From an uncultured beta proteobacterium (lineage in GTDB: Bacteria > Pseudomonadota > Gammaproteobacteria > Burkholderiales > Burkholderiaceae_C): 8,145 nt of DNA. Below are positions 1 to 5,941 of the stretch, in pieces. The notes under the pieces were generated by a model, which was not told the DNA's origin, did no database searches, and worked only from the letters and a program-made list of their open reading frames with translations. Where the stretch lies: NCBI GenBank assembly GCA_903885415.1, contig CAISIP010000586.1:1-8145 (forward strand), read 5' to 3'. The stretch's first letter is position 1; each line of letters starts with the position of its first letter. The translations under genes were made by a program, and so were the position numbers.

Positions 1-715
1 GAAAGCCGTCCATCTGGGGCATGCGCCGGGGATCGGCGCCCGGTTCGCCCTCGGTGGCGCGCAGCAGCATCGCGTTGGCTGCGGTCAGCGTGAAGGTGTC
101 GGCCATCAGGCGGGCGTACTGGGGGTGGGTGTAGCTAGCAACGACCAGGCTCGGCCCCCGGACCGGGTTGAGCATTTTTACCAGGCTGTGCGCCGGGTTG
201 CGAAGTCCCAGCACCCGACGTACGTCGAGCAGCCGTTGCAGGCCCGGGCACAGCAAGTCGGTCGGCAGGAAGTTGACCCGGCCGCCAGCCAGCGGGCTGG
301 CACTCGTTTGCGGGTGTATACCGAGGGCTGCCAGCACTTCCGAAGTGAAGACGCGGGACGATTCGCTGGCTGCGCCGTGCACCAGCACCGCCAGCCCCTC
401 GCGTGCCAGCAGCAGCGCCAGCAGGGGCGTGAGCAGCGGCAGCTTGCGCGCGCCGTTGTAGCTTGGCAGCACCATCACCGGTCTGTCGCAAGCCGCAAGC
501 GGCTGCACCCGCTCTTGCGTGGCGTCCAGGAAGCCGGCCATTTCCTGCGGCGTCTCGCCCTTGACCCGCATGGCGATGCAGAAGGCTCCCAATTCGAGAT
601 CGCTGAGCGCGCCGTCGAGCAGTTGGCCGAACAGGTCCCGCGCTTGCTCGCGCGACAGCGCGCGCGCGCTGTGCTTGCCGCGGCCGATTTCCTTCAGATA
701 GTGCGCGATCGCCAT
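1..715 (-). CDS. ybiB: YbiB/TrpD2-family nucleic-acid-binding protein (3' end cut by window edge)
   Basis: Reading the minus strand from the ATG at 715-713 gives 238 open codons to the window edge with no stop, so the C-terminal part is missing (E. coli YbiB is about 320 residues). The N-terminus MAIAHYLKEIGRGKHSAR, the segment DLELGAFCIAMRVKGE (about 39-54), the PSYNGARK motif (84-91), and the later FLPTDLLCPG and LGLRNPAHSLVKMLNP segments match YbiB as I recall it. The family has the fold of anthranilate phosphoribosyltransferase (TrpD) but is known to bind nucleic acid rather than make tryptophan precursors; in E. coli ybiB lies in the LexA regulon behind dinG. The ATG at 715 aligns with the known N-terminus, although no Shine-Dalgarno is visible. 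A GTG at 772 is the only other in-frame start before a stop codon. The gene is divergent from tsaD. An older annotation as a glycosyl transferase or TrpD would come from the shared fold. Confidence 0.88.
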   Translation of the reverse strand, partial: MAIAHYLKEIGRGKHSARALSREQARDLFGQLLDGALSDLELGAFCIAMRVKGETPQEMAGFLDATQERVQPLAACDRPVMVLPSYNGARKLPLLTPLLALLLAREGLAVLVHGAASESSRVFTSEVLAALGIHPQTSASPLAGGRVNFLPTDLLCPGLQRLLDVRRVLGLRNPAHSLVKMLNPVRGPSLVVASYTHPQYARLMADTFTLTAANAMLLRATEGEPGADPRRMPQMDGF

Positions 716-787
716 GGAGCCGATTGTCCGGGATGGACGATGACCGCGCGTTATGAGCTTATGCGCCTTCACCTAAACTGCAGTCCG
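716..787. other. Divergent intergenic gap between ybiB and tsaD
   Basis: These 72 bp separate two divergent starts and should hold or border both promoters. I see no convincing -35/-10 pair on either strand. A short inverted repeat, TTGTCC (724-729) with GGACGA (735-740), has one T-G wobble and is too short to call an operator. No LexA-type CTG-N10-CAG box is visible, although E. coli ybiB is SOS-controlled. If tsaD starts at 740 or 761 instead of 788, the gap is smaller still. Confidence 0.4.
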
Positions 788-1879
788 ATGAAAGCTGAAG
801 TTGCTGACCTGCTGGTGCTTGGCATAGAGTCCTCATGCGACGAGACGGGCGTCGCGCTGGTGCGGGCCGTCGGGGAGGGGGTTCCGCTGCTGCTAGCGCA
901 TGCGCTGCATAGCCAAGTTGCGATGCACCAGGCCTACGGCGGTGTGGTACCCGAGCTCGCCAGCCGCGACCATATCCGGCGTGTGTTGCCGCTGACGACA
1001 CAGGTTCTTTCTTTGGCGCAGTGCACGCTCGACCAGATCGACGTGGTCGCTTATACCCGCGGACCGGGATTGGCCGGCGCGCTACTGGTGGGTGCTGGCA
1101 TTGCCTGCGCCTTGGGCGCAGCGCTGGAGCGGCCGGTGTTGGGTGTACACCATCTTGAAGGGCATTTGCTGTCGCCGTTCCTTGGCGCCGACCCGCCCAC
1201 CTTTCCCTTTGTCGCGCTGCTCGTGTCGGGGGGCCACACGCAGCTGATGCGCGTCGACGGGGTAGGGCGCTACGCGCTGCTGGGCGAGTCCATCGACGAC
1301 GCGGCGGGTGAGGCCTTCGACAAGTCGGCCAAGCTGATGGGGCTGGGCTATCCCGGTGGGCCGGCGCTGTCGAAGCTGGCGCAGCAGGGCGACCCCAAGG
1401 CCTTCAAGCTGCCGCGGCCGCTGCTGCACAGCGGCGACCTTGACTTTTCTTTCGCCGGGCTCAAGACCGCGGTGATGGTGCAGGCGAAAAAACTCTGCGC
1501 TGCGCAGACCGATGCGCGGGGTGCCGCAGCGGCGTTTTGCGCATTGCCGATGCGCACCCAGGCCGACCTGGCGGCGTCGACCGAGGCGGCGATCGTCGAC
1601 GTGCTGGTCAGGAAGTCGCTGGTGGCGCTGGCGCGCACCGGCCTGCAGCGGCTGGTGGTGGCCGGAGGCGTGGGCGCCAACCGGCTTCTGCGCGCGCAAC
1701 TCGACGCCGCCTGCCCGCTGCGAGGGGTACGGGTGCACTACCCGGAGTTGGACCTGTGCACCGACAACGGTGCGATGATCGCACTGGCCGCTGCCATGCG
1801 CTTGCGCTCCGGGTGCCAGCAGGCGAACACCGGCTACGCGTTTGACGTCAAGCCGCGCTGGCCGTTGGCGCAGCTCTAG
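788..1879 (+). CDS. tsaD: tRNA N6-adenosine threonylcarbamoyltransferase TsaD
   Basis: The 363-residue product is the Kae1/Qri7-family catalytic subunit that, with TsaB and TsaE, transfers threonylcarbamoyl from threonylcarbamoyl-AMP to A37 of ANN-decoding tRNAs (t6A) in the cytoplasm. Visible landmarks are VLGIESSCDETG near the N-terminus, YGGVVPELASRDH, the HxxxH metal motif in GVHHLEGH (H122, H126), SGGHTQL (147-153), GESIDDAAGEAFDK, VVAGGVGANR, and LCTDNGAMIA with the third metal ligand D326. The C-terminus FDVKPRWPLAQL is typical of proteobacteria. It is longer than E. coli TsaD (about 337 residues), partly because of an extra segment near residues 237-256. The start is uncertain: 788 was chosen because it lies just upstream of the conserved N-terminus; ATGs at 740 and 761 and a GTG at 815 are alternatives, and none has a clear Shine-Dalgarno. 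The open frame continues back to 125, but that stretch is antisense to ybiB. Confidence 0.96.
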   Translation: MKAEVADLLVLGIESSCDETGVALVRAVGEGVPLLLAHALHSQVAMHQAYGGVVPELASRDHIRRVLPLTTQVLSLAQCTLDQIDVVAYTRGPGLAGALLVGAGIACALGAALERPVLGVHHLEGHLLSPFLGADPPTFPFVALLVSGGHTQLMRVDGVGRYALLGESIDDAAGEAFDKSAKLMGLGYPGGPALSKLAQQGDPKAFKLPRPLLHSGDLDFSFAGLKTAVMVQAKKLCAAQTDARGAAAAFCALPMRTQADLAASTEAAIVDVLVRKSLVALARTGLQRLVVAGGVGANRLLRAQLDAACPLRGVRVHYPELDLCTDNGAMIALAAAMRLRSGCQQANTGYAFDVKPRWPLAQL

Positions 1880-1882
1880 GAG
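1878..1882 (+). promoter_or_regulatory. Ribosome binding site overlapping the tsaD stop
   Basis: AGGAG begins within the TAG stop codon of tsaD (1877-1879) and ends 7 nt before the ATG at 1890. It fixes the aminotransferase start at 1890 rather than the in-frame upstream ATG at 1842, which lies inside tsaD and would add 16 residues with no family resemblance. The arrangement suggests translational coupling to tsaD. Confidence 0.8.
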
Positions 1883-1889
1883 TATCACC

Positions 1890-3086
1890 ATGCGCCAGGT
1901 AATCCGCGACCTGCAGGAATCGCGCATCCGCGAGGTCGCCAATGCCGGCATGGGCCGCGCCGACGTGCTGCCATTTTGGTTTGGCGAAAGCGACGAGCCC
2001 ACGCCCGACTTCATCCGGCAGGCGGCGATCGATTCGCTGCAGCAAGGTGAAACCTTTTATTGCCACAACCTGGGGCTGCCCGAACTGCGCCAGGCGATCG
2101 CGCGCTACATGGGCGCATTGCACGGGCCTATAGCGACCGAGCGCCTTGCCGTGACCTCGGGGGGCGTCAACGCGCTGATGCTGGCGGCACAGGCGCTGGT
2201 CGGCGCGGGCGACGAGGTGGTGGTGCTGACGCCGGTATGGCCGAACCTGTGCGCGCAGCCGACGATCCTTGGTGCCCATGTACGCTGCGTTTCGCTCAAG
2301 CCGGTGGACGGCGCTTGGACGCTGGACCTGCAAGCCCTGCTGGACGCGGTGAGCGACAAGACCCGGCTGCTGATCATGAACGCGCCGAACAACCCGACTG
2401 GCTGGACGATGACCCGCGACGAGCAGGCGCATATCCTCGCACATTGCCGGCGCACCGGAACCTGGATACTGGCCGACGAGGTCTACGAGCGCCTTTATTT
2501 CAACGAAAGCGCCAACGGCTGCGCACCGAGTTTTCTGGACCTGGCCGCGCCAGACGACCGGCTGCTGGTCGTACACAGCTTTTCCAAGAGTTTTTTGATG
2601 ACCGGCTGGCGGCTTGGATGGCTGGTGATGCCGGCGGCGATAGTGCAGCAGATCGGCAAGCTGATCGAGTTCAATACCTCCTGCGCGCCGGTTTTCGTCC
2701 AGCGGGCGGGGGTCGTCGCGCTCGAGCGCAGCGTCGAGGTCACGCCGCGCGTCGTCGCGCACCTGCGCCATTGCCGCGACACGCTGGTGCCCCTGTTGCA
2801 ACGCCTGCCTGGCGTGCAGTTGGCGCCGGCCAGCGGCGGCATGTACGCATTTTTTCGCCTTGACGGACAGCCCGATTCGCTGGCGACGGCCAAGCGACTG
2901 GTCGTCGAAGCCGGTCTGGGGCTGGCGCCCGGGTCGGCCTTCGCGCCTGGCGACGGTGGCGAGGCTGGCACCTGGCTGCGCTGGTGCTTTGCGTCGGCCG
3001 ATCCGCAGCGTCTGGTGCAGGGCGCGCAGCGGCTGGCGGACTGGCTGCAGGCCCAGTCCCGGCTGCCGAAAGCGCTCGGGCTATAA
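1890..3086 (+). CDS. PLP-dependent class I/II aminotransferase, substrate unassigned
   Basis: The 398-residue product is a fold-type I pyridoxal-phosphate aminotransferase. In order it shows an N-terminal segment with LPFWFGESDEPTPDFI, the glycine-rich region TSGGVNALMLAAQALVG, NAPNNPTGW (N168 expected to contact PLP), ILADEVYERLYF (D196 pairing with the pyridine nitrogen, Y199), VHSFSKSFLMTGWRLGW with the Schiff-base lysine K233, and LRWCFA near the C-terminus with R364 as the likely substrate-carboxylate arginine. The length suits the aspartate/alanine aminotransferase superfamily. Sequence alone does not give the amino donor or acceptor, so I give no gene symbol. It follows tsaD by 10 bp and is probably co-transcribed with it, but no functional link to t6A synthesis is known to me. 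Its stop codon (TAA, 3084-3086) lies inside the putative rpsO -10 box. No signal peptide or membrane segment is visible, so it should be cytoplasmic. Confidence 0.92.
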   Translation: MRQVIRDLQESRIREVANAGMGRADVLPFWFGESDEPTPDFIRQAAIDSLQQGETFYCHNLGLPELRQAIARYMGALHGPIATERLAVTSGGVNALMLAAQALVGAGDEVVVLTPVWPNLCAQPTILGAHVRCVSLKPVDGAWTLDLQALLDAVSDKTRLLIMNAPNNPTGWTMTRDEQAHILAHCRRTGTWILADEVYERLYFNESANGCAPSFLDLAAPDDRLLVVHSFSKSFLMTGWRLGWLVMPAAIVQQIGKLIEFNTSCAPVFVQRAGVVALERSVEVTPRVVAHLRHCRDTLVPLLQRLPGVQLAPASGGMYAFFRLDGQPDSLATAKRLVVEAGLGLAPGSAFAPGDGGEAGTWLRWCFASADPQRLVQGAQRLADWLQAQSRLPKALGL

Positions 3087-3087
3087 T
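3082..3087 (+). promoter_or_regulatory. Candidate rpsO promoter -10 box
   Basis: A perfect sigma-70 TATAAT overlaps the stop codon of the aminotransferase gene (TAA at 3084-3086). Transcription from it would start near 3093-3096 and give a leader of roughly 105 nt before rpsO. No good TTGACA-like -35 lies at 16-18 bp upstream. The base before the spacer nucleotide is G, so an extended -10 element is only partly met. The call rests on the exact hexamer and on its place just upstream of a ribosomal protein gene. Confidence 0.6.
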
Positions 3088-3114
3088 TCCAAGGCTTTGC
3101 ATACCGCAGGCACA

Positions 3115-3180
3115 CGTCGGGGGCAGTTCCAGCGCCCGACGCAAGTTGGTTTAACCGGGGCTTGGACGCTGGTCCTGCCC
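3115..3180 (+). promoter_or_regulatory. Structured rpsO leader with two hairpins (possible S15 autoregulatory site)
   Basis: Hairpin 1 pairs CGTCGGG (3115-3121) with CCCGACG (3135-3141); after a one-base mismatch two more pairs close a 7-nt loop, AGTTCCA. Hairpin 2 pairs GGGC (3158-3161) with GCCC (3177-3180) and, across a small internal loop, GGAC (3164-3167) with GTCC (3172-3175) around a GCTG loop. Neither is followed by a T-tract, so they do not look like terminators. S15 is known to repress its own mRNA by binding leader structures that differ between bacterial groups; that this leader works that way is inference from position and structure. Confidence 0.5.
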
Positions 3181-3198
3181 TTATCACGGAAAAATGAA

Positions 3199-3465
3199 AT
3201 GATTGCATCCAGTATCAAGGCCGCTGTCGTCAAGGACACCGCGCGCAAGGTGGGCGACACCGGCAGCCCGGAAGTACAGGTGGCCCTGTTGACCGCCCGC
3301 ATCAACGAACTCACGCCGCACTTCAAGACCCACGCCAAGGACCACCACGGCCGGCGCGGCTTGCTGCGCATGGTGAGCCGTCGGCGCAAGCTGCTGGACT
3401 ATCTACGTTCCAAGGACGCCGAGCGCTACACGGCGCTGATCGCCAAACTCGGCCTGCGCAAGTAA
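3199..3465 (+). CDS. rpsO: 30S ribosomal protein S15
   Basis: The 88-residue product is the normal length for S15, a primary 16S rRNA-binding protein that binds the central-domain three-way junction and helps nucleate the 30S platform. It carries the family signature from DTGSPEVQVALLTARINELT through HAKDHHGRRGLLRMVSRRRK to the C-terminus IAKLGLRK. The MIASSIK start is what I recall from burkholderialean S15 proteins. The ATG at 3199 is preceded by a weak GGA (3188-3190) 8 nt upstream. An out-of-frame ATG at 3194 gives the minimal reading frame ATG-AAA-TGA, whose stop overlaps the rpsO start. The open frame extends upstream to 2860, but that part is inside the aminotransferase gene and the leader. 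A terminator follows directly, then pnp, the order conserved in many proteobacteria. Confidence 0.97.
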   Translation: MIASSIKAAVVKDTARKVGDTGSPEVQVALLTARINELTPHFKTHAKDHHGRRGLLRMVSRRRKLLDYLRSKDAERYTALIAKLGLRK

Positions 3466-3482
3466 GCCGCGGGAAACGCGGC
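3466..3482 (+). other. Perfect hairpin immediately after the rpsO stop
   Basis: GCCGCG (3466-3471) pairs with CGCGGC (3477-3482) around a GGAAA loop, starting at the base after the TAA. It has no T-tract of its own and stands three bases before the terminator stem. It probably strengthens the 3' end of rpsO mRNA against exonucleases; that role is inferred. Confidence 0.55.
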
Positions 3483-3485
3483 AGG

Positions 3486-3523
3486 CGCCTGAGTTGCTTG
3501 GCTGACTCGGGCGTTTTGTTTTT
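3486..3523 (+). terminator. Intrinsic terminator between rpsO and pnp
   Basis: CGCCTGAGT (3486-3494) pairs with ACTCGGGCG (3505-3513) over nine pairs, one of them a T-G wobble, with a 10-nt loop. TTTTGTTTTT (3514-3523) follows directly. This is a standard rho-independent terminator. Because no strong separate pnp promoter is visible downstream, it may work as a partial attenuator, as known for E. coli rpsO-pnp. Confidence 0.85.
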
Positions 3524-3612
3524 CAGTTATCGGTACATTTCGGAGAAGTCACGGTTTCGGCCGTCCAGTAGCTTGCAAACAAGACACTGGCGGGCCGCAA
3601 CGGGAGCAGAGC

Positions 3613-3676
3613 GACGCTGTGTCATTCCACGGTAATTTGCGCGAGAGCGCGAATCCCCCTGGAATGGCATCGTGTT
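3613..3676 (+). promoter_or_regulatory. Long stem-loop in the pnp leader (candidate RNase III/PNPase control element)
   Basis: Within the 221-bp gap 3524-3744, GTGTCATTCCA (3619-3629) pairs with TGGAATGGCAT (3660-3670). An outer stem, 3613-3617 with 3672-3676, extends it, and an inner stem, ATTTGCGC (3635-3642) with GCGCGAAT (3647-3654), is capped by a GAGA tetraloop. The 5x5 internal loop (3630-3634 against 3655-3659) can form two further G-C pairs. In E. coli, RNase III cuts a long leader stem of pnp mRNA and PNPase then destabilises the message; the same mechanism here is inferred from structure and place. A small hairpin (AGGCG 3704-3708, CGCCT 3714-3718) lies between it and the pnp Shine-Dalgarno. 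I find no convincing promoter or ORF in the gap. Confidence 0.65.
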
Positions 3677-3744
3677 CTGTGATATCGACTCCGGGCTCCG
3701 GCGAGGCGGCCAACGCCTTCCACATTTGACCAGGAGATTCATTC

Positions 3745-5871
3745 ATGAGCATTTTCAACAAAGTCAGCAAGAGCTTTCAGTGGGGTTCCAACACCGTTCG
3801 CATGGAAACCGGCGAAATCGCCCGCCAGTCGGGTGGCGCCGTGCTGCTGGACATGGACGGCACGGTCGTGCTGGCCACCGTGGTCGCCAAGACCGAAGGA
3901 AAGGCCGGGCAGGACTTCTTCCCGCTGACCGTCGACTACCTTGAAAAGACCTACGCTGCCGGCAAGATACCGGGAAGCTTCTTCAAGCGCGAGGGCCGTC
4001 CGAGCGAGTTCGAAACGCTCACCAGCCGGCTGATCGACCGTCCTATCCGGCCGCTGTTTCCGGAGGGTTTTTTCAACGAGGTGCATGTGGTGGTCCACAC
4101 CCTGTCGCTGAACCCGGAAGTCGACGCCGACATCGCGGCCCTGATCGCGACCAGCGCCGCGCTGTCGGTCAGCGGCGTTCCTTTCAGCGGCCCGATTGGC
4201 GCAGCGCGCGTGGGCTATGTCAACGGCGCCTATGTGCTCAATCCCGGCCAGACAGCGCGCAAGGATTCGAGCCTGGATCTGGTCGTCGCCGGAACCGAAG
4301 CCGCCGTGCTGATGGTCGAGTCCGAGGCCAAGCAGCTGTCGGAAGAAATCATGCTCGGCGCGGTGGTGTTCGGCCACGAGCAGGGCAACATCGCGATTGC
4401 CGCCATCCATGAACTCGTGCGCGACGCCGGCAAGCCGGTCTGGGACTGGAAAGCGCCGGCCAAGGACGAAGTGCTGATCGCGAAGGTGGGCGCTCTTGCC
4501 AATGACAAGCTGCGTGCGGCCTACCAGATCCGCAACAAGCAGTCGCGCACCCAGGCCTGTCGTGCAGCCTACTCGGAAGTGATGGCGTCGCTCAAGGCCG
4601 AAGGGCTTCCTTTTGACGCGGTCAAGGTCGAAGGCATGCTGTTTGACATCGAGGCCGGATTGGTTCGCAGCCAGATCTTGGCCGGCGAGCCGCGCATCGA
4701 CGGTCGCGATACGCGCACCGTGCGCGCGATCGAAATCCGCCACGGCGTGCTGCCGCGCACACACGGTTCTGCGCTGTTCACCCGCGGCGAGACGCAGGCC
4801 CTGGTGGTGACGACGCTGGGAACCGAGCGCGATGCGCAGCGCATTGACGCGCTGGCGGGCGAATACGAAGACCGCTTCATGCTGCACTACAACATGCCTC
4901 CGTTTGCGACCGGCGAAACCGGACGTTTCGTCACCCCCAAGCGCCGCGAAATCGGCCACGGCCGTCTGGCTAAGCGCGCGCTGGTGGCCGTGCTGCCGAC
5001 CAAGGAGGAATTCCCCTACACCATGCGCGTCGTCAGCGAGATCACCGAGTCCAACGGCTCGTCGTCGATGGCGTCGGTCTGCGGCGGCTGTCTGAGCCTG
5101 ATGGACGCCGGCGTGCCGATGAAGGCGCATGTGGCTGGTATCGCTATGGGCCTGATCAAAGACGGCAACCGCTTTGCCGTACTGACCGACATTCTGGGCG
5201 ACGAGGACCACCTGGGCGATATGGACTTCAAGGTGGCGGGAACGACCAACGGCATCACGGCGCTGCAGATGGACATCAAGATCCAGGGCATCACCAAGGA
5301 AATCATGCAGGTCGCGCTGGCGCAGGCGAAGGAGGCGCGTATGCACATCCTGGGCAAGATGCAAGAGGCGATGGCCGTGGCCAAGACCGAGGTGTCCAAC
5401 TTTGCGCCGCGCCTGTTCACCATGAAGATCAACCCGGACAAGATTCGTGACGTGATCGGCAAGGGGGGTGCCGTGATACGCGCCCTGACGGAAGAGACCG
5501 GAACGCAGATCAACATCGACGAAGACGGCACCATCACGATCGCGTCGACCGACCCGCAACGGGCCGAGGCTGCCAAGCGGCGCATCCAACAGCTGACCGC
5601 CGAAGTCGAAATCGGAAAAATATACGAAGGCCCGGTCACCAAGATACTGGACTTCGGCGCGCTGATCAACCTGCTGCCCGGCAAGGACGGACTGTTGCAC
5701 ATCAGCCAGATCGCGCACGAGCGCGTCGAGCGGGTGAGCGACTACCTCAGCGAGGGCCAGATAGTGAAGGTCAAGGTGATGGAGACCGACGAAAAGGGCC
5801 GCATCAAGCTGTCGATGAAGGTTCTGCTCGACCGTCCGATGCAGCCCGCCGGACACGGCGAGAACGCCTAA
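3745..5871 (+). CDS. pnp: Polyribonucleotide nucleotidyltransferase (PNPase)
   Basis: The 708-residue product matches the usual PNPase length (E. coli 711). PNPase is a trimeric phosphorolytic 3'-5' exoribonuclease that turns RNA into nucleoside diphosphates, can add tails, and joins the RNA degradosome in some bacteria. Visible parts are the first RNase PH domain (about 10-145, with FFKREGRPSEFETLTSRLID), an all-alpha linker (about 150-235), the second RNase PH domain (about 320-540) with the SSS phosphate-binding serines near 439-441 and GDEDHLGDMDF carrying D486 and D492 (catalytic, metal), a KH domain with GKGG at 572-575, and an S1 domain (about 621-692) with IYEGPVTKILDFGA. The tail after S1 is short (about 16 residues). 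The ATG at 3745 has AGGAG at 3732-3736 with an 8-nt gap. It lies behind rpsO and a long structured leader, which suggests post-transcriptional autoregulation. The 70 bp to the next gene show no terminator. Confidence 0.98.
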   Translation: MSIFNKVSKSFQWGSNTVRMETGEIARQSGGAVLLDMDGTVVLATVVAKTEGKAGQDFFPLTVDYLEKTYAAGKIPGSFFKREGRPSEFETLTSRLIDRPIRPLFPEGFFNEVHVVVHTLSLNPEVDADIAALIATSAALSVSGVPFSGPIGAARVGYVNGAYVLNPGQTARKDSSLDLVVAGTEAAVLMVESEAKQLSEEIMLGAVVFGHEQGNIAIAAIHELVRDAGKPVWDWKAPAKDEVLIAKVGALANDKLRAAYQIRNKQSRTQACRAAYSEVMASLKAEGLPFDAVKVEGMLFDIEAGLVRSQILAGEPRIDGRDTRTVRAIEIRHGVLPRTHGSALFTRGETQALVVTTLGTERDAQRIDALAGEYEDRFMLHYNMPPFATGETGRFVTPKRREIGHGRLAKRALVAVLPTKEEFPYTMRVVSEITESNGSSSMASVCGGCLSLMDAGVPMKAHVAGIAMGLIKDGNRFAVLTDILGDEDHLGDMDFKVAGTTNGITALQMDIKIQGITKEIMQVALAQAKEARMHILGKMQEAMAVAKTEVSNFAPRLFTMKINPDKIRDVIGKGGAVIRALTEETGTQINIDEDGTITIASTDPQRAEAAKRRIQQLTAEVEIGKIYEGPVTKILDFGALINLLPGKDGLLHISQIAHERVERVSDYLSEGQIVKVKVMETDEKGRIKLSMKVLLDRPMQPAGHGENA

Positions 5872-5930
5872 ACGAGGCGCATGATGGTGTGCCAATGGCG
5901 CTGGCCGGACTTGGCAGCGTCTGCAGCAAC

Positions 5931-5936
5931 AGGAGG
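5931..5936 (+). promoter_or_regulatory. Perfect Shine-Dalgarno that fixes a TTG start
   Basis: AGGAGG lies 5 nt before the TTG at 5942. In the same frame the codons upstream run to a TGA at 5882-5884 with no ATG, GTG or TTG, and the conserved protein begins at once after 5942. The strong anti-16S match therefore identifies TTG as the start and may compensate for it. Confidence 0.85.
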
Positions 5937-5941
5937 CAAGG

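Noticed and set aside
125..787. A 221-codon N-terminal extension of tsaD
   Set aside because: It runs antisense to ybiB, whose translation matches its family closely, and TsaD has no such domain. It is an accidental open frame in GC-rich DNA.
1842..1889. An upstream ATG for the aminotransferase
   Set aside because: It lies inside tsaD in another frame and lacks a ribosome binding site. The ATG at 1890 has AGGAG at the right distance and a normal N-terminus.
1082..2014. A 310-codon minus-strand open frame across tsaD and the aminotransferase start
   Set aside because: It is the shadow of two confidently identified plus-strand genes, and its composition is unlike a real protein.
1848..2801. 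A 317-codon minus-strand open frame within the aminotransferase gene
   Set aside because: It is antisense to a gene with intact PLP-site motifs, and its translation shows no domain of its own.
3573..3601. Possible pnp promoter beginning with TTGCAA at 3573-3578
   Set aside because: No -10-like hexamer lies 16-18 bp downstream; other weak -10-like words in the gap likewise lack partners.
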